A stretch of DNA of 15,958 nucleotides from Alphaproteobacteria bacterium UBA3637 (GCA_002373615.1 DFKU01000022.1:1-15958), one strand, 5' to 3'; shown: positions 7,420 to 13,768, counted from the stretch's first letter. Notes: generated from the sequence alone by a model not told the origin. Numbers and translations: made by a program.

Positions 7420-8184
7420 TTAATTAGGGCAAGGTCCATCCGTAATCCAGTTATTATTGAAGCATCTCCAAAGCCAACCATTAAGACATTGGTCTGTTCC
7501 ATTTGTTGCATTTGGTAGAGTAACAGTACCTGCGAATTTACTGCTATAATTGCCTGCAGGGCAATCATAAACTTGTTCTGGAGTTTCGCAATGATCTCCT
7601 GTATAAGCTGTCCCGGTACAATCACAGACACCACCCGAACAAGTCCCACCATTTTGACAAGTTACATTGGCACATAGATCAGATTGTTGTTGATTTGTCC
7701 CCGAATTACCCCCCGTATTTCCACTTCTTTCGGATAAATCGTTGTTAAAGGTAAAAGTTAAAGCGCCATTTTCACCAGAGCTGATAGTGGCATTTTTGAA
7801 TCCCATGGCTTCGATTCTGGAACGGACCTTTTCATCCACATTGCTTAAGGTTAACACCAGTTTATCAGTGTCATTACCAACAGTAATGGCACTGTCTAAA
7901 CCGCTGGTACTTAAAGTGGCTGATGGATTGGCTAAACGTTGCGCAGATAGCATAACTGCCGCCCGCATTGCGCGGTTAACGGCCTCATTCGCCCGATGTT
8001 GATTCATTGCTGTATTATAACCGGCAATGCCTGCGACACTAAGCACCCCCATTACGGCCAGCACACCCAGCATTTCCACCATCGACCGACCAGATTCTCT
8101 GTCATCCTGAACGAATGTGAAGGATCTCATCAGATTCTTCGTTTCACTCAGAATGACATTTTGTTTTAAATTATTTCTTTTCAT
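7420..8184 (-). CDS. Prepilin-like protein 2 with EGF-like domain
   Basis: A 254-residue pilin-like protein. GGAG lies 7 nt before the ATG at 8184. The leader is long (32 residues); cleavage after G32 gives RSMVE with Glu +5, then the hydrophobic helix MLGVLAVMGVLSVAGIAGY. Most of the leader (residues about 10-28) is encoded by an in-frame palindromic repeat at 8101-8157. Residues 60-150 form a small pilin-like globular part, 151-168 are a Ser/Gly/Asn/Gln linker, and 171-199 follow an EGF pattern (C171, C176, C182, C187, C189, C199 with QNGGTC). A final Cys/Trp module covers 233-252. The 254-residue ORF may be a truncated version of a longer protein, since coding-like sequence continues out of frame. 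The structured RNA at 8216-8479 is its 5' leader. Likely exported to the surface; the partner is unknown. Confidence 0.8.
   Translation of the reverse strand: MKRNNLKQNVILSETKNLMRSFTFVQDDRESGRSMVEMLGVLAVMGVLSVAGIAGYNTAMNQHRANEAVNRAMRAAVMLSAQRLANPSATLSTSGLDSAITVGNDTDKLVLTLSNVDEKVRSRIEAMGFKNATISSGENGALTFTFNNDLSERSGNTGGNSGTNQQQSDLCANVTCQNGGTCSGGVCDCTGTAYTGDHCETPEQVYDCPAGNYSSKFAGTVTLPNATNGTDQCLNGWLWRCFNNNWITDGPCPN
8101..8157. repeat. Palindromic interspersed repeat inside the pilin 2 leader
   Basis: A 57-bp imperfect palindrome; on the minus strand GTCATTCTGAGTGAAACGAA is mirrored by a TTCACATTCGTTCAGGATGAC arm. It resembles a REP-like repeat with GTCATTCTGAG...GAAGAATCT arms known in many bacterial genomes. 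It is 19 codons long and keeps the reading frame, encoding about VILSETKNLMRSFTFVQDD just before the prepilin cleavage site. Confidence 0.75.
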
Positions 8185-8215
8185 AAAATTACTCCAATTT
8201 TTTATTGTTTAAACA

Positions 8216-8479
8216 CCACCTGAATTCCAGGTGGCCGGAGAGTTCAAAAAATCAAGCGTTTCCATGATCCCGATGGTCTTTAGGAAATAAAAATCTCCCT
8301 GAACATACACCAAAGGCTCCCCAACCAATGTCGGGAAAAAATAGGTGAGCAAATCCCAAGGATTATTTAAAACACATGCACCTTTTATGGGCAGGTGTCA
8401 CTCACCCGAAACGCTGAGCTTTTTGAAGGCTCTCTTGCACCCTTTCAGGTACTCAGACTATAAAATTGCTTTATAGTCA
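8216..8479 (-). ncRNA. Structured RNA element, copy 2: leader of pilin-like gene 2
   Basis: Minus-strand leader running from a promoter (start near 8479) to about 32 nt before the pilin 2 ATG. It begins with hairpin GACTATAAA/TTTATAGTC (8478-8456), a different sequence from copy 1 at the same place. The outer stem joins 8430-8441 to 8230-8242, an inner stem is GGTGAG/CTCACC, and the hairpin at 8335-8320 is CCCGAC/GTTGGG (a G-U pair where copy 1 has G-C). The 3' end holds a perfect hairpin CCACCTG/CAGGTGG (8234-8216), whose left arm overlaps the outer stem, so the two folds exclude each other. The weak T-run after it makes termination uncertain. No known riboswitch family was recognised. The rest of 8185-8215 is AT-rich and carries the ribosome binding site. 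Confidence 0.65.
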
Positions 8480-8485
8480 ATTTTC

Positions 8486-8513
8486 ATTCTAAGAAAAATA
8501 AGACGAAAGTCAA
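8486..8513 (-). promoter_or_regulatory. Promoter of structured RNA copy 2 and pilin-like gene 2
   Basis: Minus-strand -35 TTGACT (8508-8513), 16-bp spacer, -10 TAGAAT (8486-8491). The start is predicted near 8479, directly at the 5' hairpin of the leader RNA. Confidence 0.65.
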
Positions 8514-8516
8514 GCA

Positions 8517-8554
8517 TAAAAAATCCCCAGCTAAATAGCTGGGAACTTTTTTTT
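8517..8554. terminator. Intrinsic terminator after lplT-aas (works on both strands)
   Basis: Hairpin CCCAGCT/AGCTGGG (8526-8532 with 8537-8543, 4-nt loop). On the minus strand ATTTTTTAT follows, ending the transcript of the gene at 8561. On the plus strand it is followed by eight T. Confidence 0.85.
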
Positions 8555-8560
8555 GGTTTT

Positions 8561-11500
8561 CTATGCTTTAGGCATCGTTTCTGCCAATGCCAATTCTTTG
8601 GCTTTCACATAGTCAAACTTACCTGAGCCGAGCAGAGGCGGTGTATCCGTCACAATGACTCTACTGGGTAAGCCCAATTCTGTCATGCCGGCCGATTTAA
8701 ACACCCCGATTAAAGCCTCTTTGGTGATTTCTTTACAGGTCGTCACCAAGATAATTTGTTCACCTTTTTTGGCATCAGGAATGCTGACCGCGCCCATCAC
8801 GAAATCAGGCCATTGTTTGGCTATCACTTGTTCTACTGCCAACAAGGATACCATTTCGCCCCCGATTTTGGCAAAGCGTTTGGAACGTCCCTTGATGGTG
8901 ATAAAGCCCATCTCATCCACGTCCACAATGTCGCCTGTATTATACCAACCATCCTTTGGTGGATCCAAAACCAGCGGATTTTCATAACGCATGTAGCCTT
9001 GCATAACATTGGGGCCTTTAAGCCATAATTCGCCGCCTTCATCAATACCATCTACATGTTTTAATTTGTATTCAATTCCTGAGAACAAGCGTCCCACAGA
9101 ATTTTTCTTTTGGTGCAAGAAAGTGTTCACGGAAATAAAGGGTGAGCATTCGGTAGCACCATAGCCTTCAAACAAGCGTACCCCAAACTTATCCTGCCAA
9201 ATAGTACGTGTATCTTCTTTGATTTTTTCAGCACCACCCGCCACGACACGCAAGCTGTTAAAATCATATGGATTGGCGCATCTGGCATAGGCAGATAAGA
9301 ACGTATCGGTTGAAAAGAAGATGGTCGCCCGAATGCTGGCCGCAATTTCGGGGATAATTCGATAATGAAGCGGCGTCGGATATAAGAATGTCTTTAGCCC
9401 CAAAATAAAGGGAAGAATTGTGCCAGCCCCCAAGCCAAAGCAATGAAACATGGGCAAGCAGTTCAAGAATACATCATTCGGGTACAAGTCAAATCGTGCC
9501 ACCACCTGATAGTCGTTGGAAATGACATTAAAGTGGGACAAAAGCACTGCCTTTGGCATACCCTCTGAGCCGGAAGTGAACAAAATCACCGCAGTATCTG
9601 TTGGTTTCACCGGATGTTTTTTATTCAAAGCGCGATATAGGGCACGTGGGAAAACGGCCCCATACATCCCAACCAACTTATCCCACAGGGTCAAGGATGG
9701 TTTTAAGTCTTCCAAATACAGCACCTTGACATCAGCTTTTTCAATTTCGGCAACCAAGTTATCCAATTTGGCCAACTGAACGACTTTATGGGCAGTCACA
9801 ATGGTCTTTAAACCCACGGTTTTACACCCAGCCACAACTGCTTTTGGACCTGCTGTAAAGTTAATCATGGCGGGGATTTTTCCATGTGCCTGCAATCCCA
9901 TAAAGGCCAAAGCGCACGCCCCTGATGTCGGCATCATAAGGCCCACTTTGTTCTCCTCAGGAATCGTCTTTTGAATCAAACGTCCCAGCACAAAGGATTT
10001 CAAGAACAAGGAAGCATAACTTGTGGGTTTGCGGGCTGTATCTTCCATAATTTTAAAGAAATGTCCCCGCAACTTCATCGCATCCGTTGTTGCTTCAAAA
10101 ATCGTACGATGACATTCAAAGCTATCAAACTGCATGCCCGAAATAATATCGTACAATTTTGAAGAAGATTTCATTCTTTGTTCACGATTCGGCATTGAAT
10201 CAGGGTACTCAAATTTAACAGGGGGCAATACCGTTAAAGTGATTTTTGGGAAAGCCTTAAACCATGTTTTCTTGCCTGTCACCCGTGAAAAGAAAGTGTG
10301 AGATGCCCCATCAATTCTGATCGGCACAATCGGTGCATTTCCCTTCAGGGCCATCATGGCGGCCCCTTCATACATTTTTAAACGGGTATGTCCGCCTTCC
10401 ACTAAGCCGGAGTTAAAAATCATACACATTTTATCTTGGCGGAGTTCTTCCACCATTGTTTTCACGGCAAAAGGACTGACAGGATCCAAAGGTCTTAAAT
10501 CCACCAAATTCGTCATGAACTTCATCAACGTTCTGTCGATTAAACGGTTGCTGATGGTAAATACGATCGGACGCGGGACAAAGGCAGAAATCAACAACAC
10601 ATCCATAAAGTTGGTATGGTTAGTGACGATTAAACAGCGTTCGCCTGCTTTGGGTAAATTTTCCAATCCTTTGATTTCAGCTTTATACAACCAGCCCAAA
10701 ACTTTCTTAAAGAATTTTCGGCGTTGTTCCCATGGCAGTAGCCGCACAAAATACAACGATACAACAATATTTGCCAGAGCAAACAAAACGACCACATCCA
10801 CCAAGTCAAAAAAGACCAGGCGCATCGCCATTACAATTAAAAATGAGATTGCCATAAAAATGGAATTTAATAAACCACTGAAAGCAAAAACACGCCCCAT
10901 TCTTTCGGTCGGCGTTTTCATTTGTAACAAAGTGAAAAATGGCAAAACATAGAGTGCAGATAAAAATCCCAATAAAACCACATCAGCCATAATGAACCAA
11001 TATTGAACGTTCGTGGTGAGTAGTTGGAAAATAGTAAGCGCTTTTCCTGTTTCTAACTTATCCACAGAACGACTGACAAAGGCAAAAACAAACAAAGCCA
11101 CAGACATCAAAGCCCCAACCCAAACAGCCTGAGATCCCAAGGACTTTTTGGCATGACGAATGCAGGCAATAGATCCCAAAATGTACCCAATGGGGTATAA
11201 CACGACAGATAAAAAGACCATGGTAGACCAACGTGCTTGCAACACTTCCTGACCATATTCGGCTGAGAGCATTCCCGTCAAACTCATCAATACCCAAAAC
11301 CAAGCAATTCCAATTAAATAAGCCCATTCGTCAAACTTAAATTTTAAGTTTTCAGAAATGTCATCAAATACATGAATCGGATTTTTGGTAATTTTTGTAT
11401 CAGGGGCAACGGGCGCTTGGGCGGGCAATAATAAAGTTGTCAATGTTCCCAATAATGCCATAACAGTCACGCCAAAACACACCATGCCGGAAGAAGCCAT

Positions 11501-11989
11501 TTCCTTTAAAATCAGCATCATCATAAAGGCGGCACACCCTGTCCCCAATAAAGAGGTAATCTTCATCAAGGCATTTGCTTTTAAAAGGGATTTTTCGGGT
11601 ACCAATGCAGGCGTCAAAGCGTCATTTCCTACACGCAAACAGGCCCCGATAAACCCAAGGCCTATCATTATCATCCATAAAAAGAAAGGCGTTTCAAAGG
11701 ATACTGTTCCCAATACCAACAACATAGCACCGAAAGTGGTTGCTTGAAAAAACAACAAAAAGAGCTTCTTAGAAAATTTGTCAGCAACTTGTCCCGCCAC
11801 AGTGGAACCTACAAAAAAGGCCAGGGCATAAAAAATAATCCCCGACACAACGAATCCTGTTCCGGCTTTGGTTAAATGGTATGTTGCCATGAATAAAAAC
11901 AACATCCGCATAAAGCTGTCGCTGACGGATGAAAACAGATGAGCCCCTAACAAAGGTAAAAACTTCTTGGTCATTAAATTTCTGGACAT
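8561..11989 (-). CDS. aas: LplT-Aas fusion: lysophospholipid transporter / acyltransferase / acyl-ACP synthetase
   Basis: A 1142-residue inner-membrane protein for lysophospholipid salvage. The start at 11989 has AAGGAG upstream. Residues 1-418 form an MFS transporter like LplT, with about 12 membrane segments. Residues 430-620 are a PlsC-type acyltransferase with NHTNFMD (H458, D463). Residues 625-1142 are an AMP-forming acyl-ACP synthetase: FTSGSEGMPK (804-813), YGATE (943-947), YNTGD (1016-1020) and the catalytic lysine in GSGKFDY (K1124). E. coli encodes LplT and Aas as neighbours; this is the fused form. Oddity: the acyltransferase FPEG block reads FNSG (525-528), losing the conserved Pro-Glu. 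That half may have changed substrate or activity, while the other two look intact. Confidence 0.9.
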   Translation of the reverse strand: MSRNLMTKKFLPLLGAHLFSSVSDSFMRMLFLFMATYHLTKAGTGFVVSGIIFYALAFFVGSTVAGQVADKFSKKLFLLFFQATTFGAMLLVLGTVSFETPFFLWMIMIGLGFIGACLRVGNDALTPALVPEKSLLKANALMKITSLLGTGCAAFMMMLILKEMASSGMVCFGVTVMALLGTLTTLLLPAQAPVAPDTKITKNPIHVFDDISENLKFKFDEWAYLIGIAWFWVLMSLTGMLSAEYGQEVLQARWSTMVFLSVVLYPIGYILGSIACIRHAKKSLGSQAVWVGALMSVALFVFAFVSRSVDKLETGKALTIFQLLTTNVQYWFIMADVVLLGFLSALYVLPFFTLLQMKTPTERMGRVFAFSGLLNSIFMAISFLIVMAMRLVFFDLVDVVVLFALANIVVSLYFVRLLPWEQRRKFFKKVLGWLYKAEIKGLENLPKAGERCLIVTNHTNFMDVLLISAFVPRPIVFTISNRLIDRTLMKFMTNLVDLRPLDPVSPFAVKTMVEELRQDKMCMIFNSGLVEGGHTRLKMYEGAAMMALKGNAPIVPIRIDGASHTFFSRVTGKKTWFKAFPKITLTVLPPVKFEYPDSMPNREQRMKSSSKLYDIISGMQFDSFECHRTIFEATTDAMKLRGHFFKIMEDTARKPTSYASLFLKSFVLGRLIQKTIPEENKVGLMMPTSGACALAFMGLQAHGKIPAMINFTAGPKAVVAGCKTVGLKTIVTAHKVVQLAKLDNLVAEIEKADVKVLYLEDLKPSLTLWDKLVGMYGAVFPRALYRALNKKHPVKPTDTAVILFTSGSEGMPKAVLLSHFNVISNDYQVVARFDLYPNDVFLNCLPMFHCFGLGAGTILPFILGLKTFLYPTPLHYRIIPEIAASIRATIFFSTDTFLSAYARCANPYDFNSLRVVAGGAEKIKEDTRTIWQDKFGVRLFEGYGATECSPFISVNTFLHQKKNSVGRLFSGIEYKLKHVDGIDEGGELWLKGPNVMQGYMRYENPLVLDPPKDGWYNTGDIVDVDEMGFITIKGRSKRFAKIGGEMVSLLAVEQVIAKQWPDFVMGAVSIPDAKKGEQIILVTTCKEITKEALIGVFKSAGMTELGLPSRVIVTDTPPLLGSGKFDYVKAKELALAETMPKA

Positions 11990-12018
11990 ATAAAACTCCT
12001 TTTTTAAATATTTTTGGT

Positions 12019-12047
12019 ATCTTAGCATAGTTTTACATAAAATGCAA
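12019..12047 (-). promoter_or_regulatory. lplT-aas promoter
   Basis: Minus-strand -35 TTGCAT (12042-12047), 17-bp spacer, -10 TAAGAT (12019-12024), giving a leader of about 22 nt that contains the ribosome binding site. Confidence 0.65.
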
Positions 12048-12058
12048 ATCACCTCATC

Positions 12059-12087
12059 TTGACTTTTGAATAAAAGTATTTTATTCT
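12059..12087 (+). promoter_or_regulatory. Promoter of pilin-like gene 3 leader
   Basis: -35 TTGACT (12059-12064), 17-bp spacer, -10 TATTCT (12082-12087). The start is predicted near 12094, at a 5' hairpin. It is divergent from the lplT-aas promoter. Confidence 0.65.
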
Positions 12088-12093
12088 GAGGGG

Positions 12094-12249
12094 GCTTTGT
12101 CGGCAGTGCCCGCAAAGTCGGAACAGAAATTCCGTTCTAAAAGAAATGCCGCCCTCGGGCGGATGGTTGACCGAATAGATTGAATAGGCAACGCTGCTTT
12201 TTAGACAGTATTTCTGCGTCCGTCCACTTAGATCAAGTGGAATTTTTTG
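12094..12249 (+). ncRNA. Structured leader RNA of pilin-like gene 3, ending in a terminator
   Basis: About 155 nt between the promoter and an intrinsic terminator, 28 nt before the pilin 3 start. Visible hairpins: CTTTG/CAAAG enclosing GGC-AGT-GCC (12095-12117), CGGAA/TTCCG (12120-12134), CCGCC/GGCGG (12149-12162), and the terminator TCCACTT/AAGTGGA (12223-12241). The segment AAGTCGGA (12115-12122) can pair with TCCACTT with one bulge, a possible antiterminator. No other promoter lies between it and the gene, so pilin 3 would need read-through. It shares no sequence with the other leader RNA. It could instead be a stand-alone small RNA; no family was recognised. Confidence 0.5.
12223..12249 (+). 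terminator. Intrinsic terminator or attenuator before pilin-like gene 3
   Basis: Seven-bp hairpin TCCACTT/AAGTGGA with a 5-nt loop, then ATTTTTTG. It stands between the only visible promoter and the gene. Confidence 0.75.
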
Positions 12250-12277
12250 TTCAATAAAAAACGGAAGGAAAAAGAAA

Positions 12278-13018
12278 ATGAACAAATTATTTAATAAGGA
12301 ATTAAAAGCTGCCGGATCCTCGGGTTCAGCTGACGCTGCCCCAAGGATGACAAAAAATAAACAATACGCTGCCCCAAGGATGACAGAGTATGGTCGCAGT
12401 ATGGTTGAAATGTTGGGCGTTCTCGCTATCGTGGGCGTGCTTTCTGTGGGCGGTATCGCTGGTTATACATCAGCAATGCGTTCCTATCGTGCTAACGAAA
12501 TTGTGAATGCCACATCTATGTTGTATATGTTGGGAATTGCCCAAAATCAAGGTGCTGGTGATGCCCAAATGGTTTATTCCACACACTTTGGGGCGAATGC
12601 TGTACCCAGTGGTGCCAGTGAAATTACCTATAATGCCGATAAAACAATAAGGCTTGACATCCCAGATTTTGATATCTGTCATCAAGTAAAAAACAAATTA
12701 GGGGACAAGGTTATTGCCGGTGACTGCGCCACTTTTCCATACATAACAATAAGATTTGAGAAAGTAGCAAGTTCTACTACCCCTGAACAACAAAACTGTA
12801 GCCAATGTTCTGTTAATGGGGGTAGCTGTTCCGGAACAAATTGTTCTGGATGCATCGTACCAGTGGTTGGTTATATAAATGGTACAACATGTGTTCTAAG
12901 AGCAACTTGTAATAAAATATGTTCGGGTAACTGTTATGATGATGCCTATGAGGATATATTTGAGGTCTGTTGTGCCAATTCACCCTCAACCGATAAGAAA
13001 GGTTGTCCATCTTCTTAA
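12278..13018 (+). CDS. Prepilin-like protein 3 with Cys-rich C-terminus
   Basis: A 246-residue pilin-like protein. GGAAGGA lies about 8 nt before the ATG. The leader is unusually long, 39 residues, and contains AAPRMT twice, encoded by a 20-bp direct repeat. Cleavage after G39 yields RSMVE with Glu +5 and the helix MLGVLAIVGVLSVGGIAGY. Residues 64-165 are a pilin-like globular part with C134 and C150, probably one disulfide. Residues 174-244 contain 14 cysteines (for example NGGSCSGTNCSGC, CNKICSGNC, CC), pointing to a disulfide-rich knob. The fold is not recognised beyond a loose EGF/granulin flavour. It is the only gene in its transcript; its leader carries a terminator, and a bidirectional terminator follows at 13101-13126. 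Confidence 0.8.
   Translation: MNKLFNKELKAAGSSGSADAAPRMTKNKQYAAPRMTEYGRSMVEMLGVLAIVGVLSVGGIAGYTSAMRSYRANEIVNATSMLYMLGIAQNQGAGDAQMVYSTHFGANAVPSGASEITYNADKTIRLDIPDFDICHQVKNKLGDKVIAGDCATFPYITIRFEKVASSTTPEQQNCSQCSVNGGSCSGTNCSGCIVPVVGYINGTTCVLRATCNKICSGNCYDDAYEDIFEVCCANSPSTDKKGCPSS
12333..12385 (+). repeat. In-frame 20-bp direct repeat in the pilin 3 leader
   Basis: The same 20 bases, beginning ACGCTGCCCC, occur at 12333-12352 and 12366-12385, 33 bp apart (11 codons), so both encode AAPRMT. The first copy is the right arm of an imperfect palindrome (GATCCTCGGG near 12314 against CCCCAAGGATGAC), resembling alphaproteobacterial palindromic repeats ending in AAGGATGAC. Confidence 0.75.
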
Positions 13019-13038
13019 ACAACCACACTTCTTATGAC

Positions 13039-13067
13039 TTGACAAAGGGTTCTTAACATATTATGTT
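13039..13067 (+). promoter_or_regulatory. Promoter with palindromic operator
   Basis: -35 TTGACA (13039-13044), 17-bp spacer, -10 TATGTT (13062-13067). A perfect 7-1-7 palindrome TAACATA-T-TATGTTA (13054-13068) covers the -10, and an outer inverted repeat TATGACT/AGTCATA (13033-13039, 13068-13074) frames the promoter. This is typical operator geometry; the regulator is unknown. Confidence 0.5.
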
Positions 13068-13071
13068 AGTC

Positions 13072-13127
13072 ATACAGGCAAAGGTCTGTATCTAAATTCA
13101 AAGCCCCGAAGAATCGGGGCTTTTCTT
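13072..13127 (+). ncRNA. Possible ~55-nt small RNA
   Basis: Downstream of a good promoter and before a terminator there is no reading frame, only a hairpin ATACAG/CTGTAT (13072-13091), a short single-stranded stretch (TCTAAATTCA) and the terminator stem. This is the layout of a small regulatory RNA. It could also simply be the trailing end of pilin 3. Confidence 0.35.
13101..13127. terminator. Bidirectional intrinsic terminator
   Basis: AAGCCCCGA/TCGGGGCTT with AGAA loop (13101-13122), then TTTTCTTT on the plus strand; the minus strand continues TTTGAATTT. It serves pilin 3 or the small RNA from the left, and grpE from the right. Confidence 0.85.
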
Positions 13128-13134
13128 TAAGGAT

Positions 13135-13677
13135 TTATTTTGTCACGATCACCATGGCTTCGCGCAGGACACGGTCGTGAATCATATAGCCTGTTTGCAG
13201 GTTTTCTATAATCGTGCCGGCAGGTTTGGAGGGATCCTCCACCTGTTGAATCACGCGGTGCTTTTCTGGGTCAAAGACTTTTCCCATATCGTCCATTTGA
13301 ACAATGTGATTTTTTCCAAAAGCATCGGTCAGTTGTTTTTGAGTGAGTTCCACCCCTTGCAATAAATTGATAAAGAAAGGATCGCAGGGCTTATCGGATT
13401 TTTCCATTTCCACCTTGGCTTGATGAATCGCCCGTGCCAAGTTATCCGCGACCGGCAACAGGTCTTTCGCAAAATCTTTGGTCGCATAACGCGCTGTGTT
13501 TTGCATATCCAGTGCACACCGCTTTTTGATATTTTCGCATTCAGCGGCCGTGCGCAAAGCTAAATCCTTCCAATGCAACACTTCCCCAGCCAATTTTTGG
13601 ACTTGATCTTCTGCGACTGGGGCAGGGGTTTGTTCATGTTTTTGTGTGGTTTGTTCTGGCTTTTCTTTTTTTGTCAT
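13135..13677 (-). CDS. grpE: GrpE, nucleotide exchange factor of DnaK
   Basis: A 180-residue cochaperone that releases ADP from DnaK. The start at 13677 is chosen because AAAGGA lies 6 nt upstream; earlier in-frame ATGs lack a site. The first 30 residues are polar and disordered, followed by the long dimerising helix (about 30-95, WKDLALRTAAECENIKKR and DLLPVADNLARAI). The C-terminal beta domain ends in the family signature VFDPEKHRVIQQ, then GTIIENLQTGYMIHDRVLREAMVIV. The length is normal. Alphaproteobacteria usually have hrcA before grpE and rph divergent; here hrcA is absent and no CIRCE repeat is visible. The promoter looks like a heat-shock sigma (RpoH) type. Confidence 0.93.
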   Translation of the reverse strand: MTKKEKPEQTTQKHEQTPAPVAEDQVQKLAGEVLHWKDLALRTAAECENIKKRCALDMQNTARYATKDFAKDLLPVADNLARAIHQAKVEMEKSDKPCDPFFINLLQGVELTQKQLTDAFGKNHIVQMDDMGKVFDPEKHRVIQQVEDPSKPAGTIIENLQTGYMIHDRVLREAMVIVTK

Positions 13678-13703
13678 TTTAAATCCTTTCATCTTATAAT
13701 ACA

Positions 13704-13733
13704 TATTTAGGCATGTTTATCATAAAAATCAAG
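13704..13733 (-). promoter_or_regulatory. grpE promoter, possibly RpoH-dependent
   Basis: Minus-strand CTTGATT (13727-13733), 17-bp spacer, CCTAAATATG with hexamer TAAATA at 13704-13709. CTTG plus CCTAtAT-like elements recall alphaproteobacterial heat-shock promoters. No CIRCE inverted repeat was found. Confidence 0.5.
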
Positions 13734-13739
13734 TCCATC

Positions 13740-13768
13740 TTGCATTTTGGGGAAAAATATGCTAACCT
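13740..13768 (+). promoter_or_regulatory. rph promoter
   Basis: -35 TTGCAT (13740-13745), 17-bp spacer, -10 TAACCT (13763-13768). Start near 13775, then AAAGGA 7 nt before the rph ATG. Confidence 0.55.

Noticed and set aside
8216..8479. 6S RNA, tmRNA or RNase P RNA
   Set aside because: The signature core segments of RNase P and tmRNA are absent, and two copies in 8 kb, one leading a gene, argue against a housekeeping RNA. 6S cannot be fully excluded without a covariance search.
10356..10952. 198-aa plus-strand frame opposite lplT-aas
   Set aside because: Antisense shadow of a conserved coding region, with no ribosome binding site.
8561..12115. Upstream start giving a 1184-aa LplT-Aas
   Set aside because: The extra 42 codons run through the promoter at 12019-12047; the ATG at 11989 has a proper ribosome binding site.
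12049..12285. 78-aa minus-strand reading frame overlapping the pilin 3 leader
   Set aside because: No ribosome binding site and low-quality composition; it crosses divergent promoters and RNA hairpins and starts inside pilin 3.
12333..12385. CRISPR-like array
   Set aside because: Only two 20-bp units with a 13-bp gap, inside a coding frame, and no cas genes.
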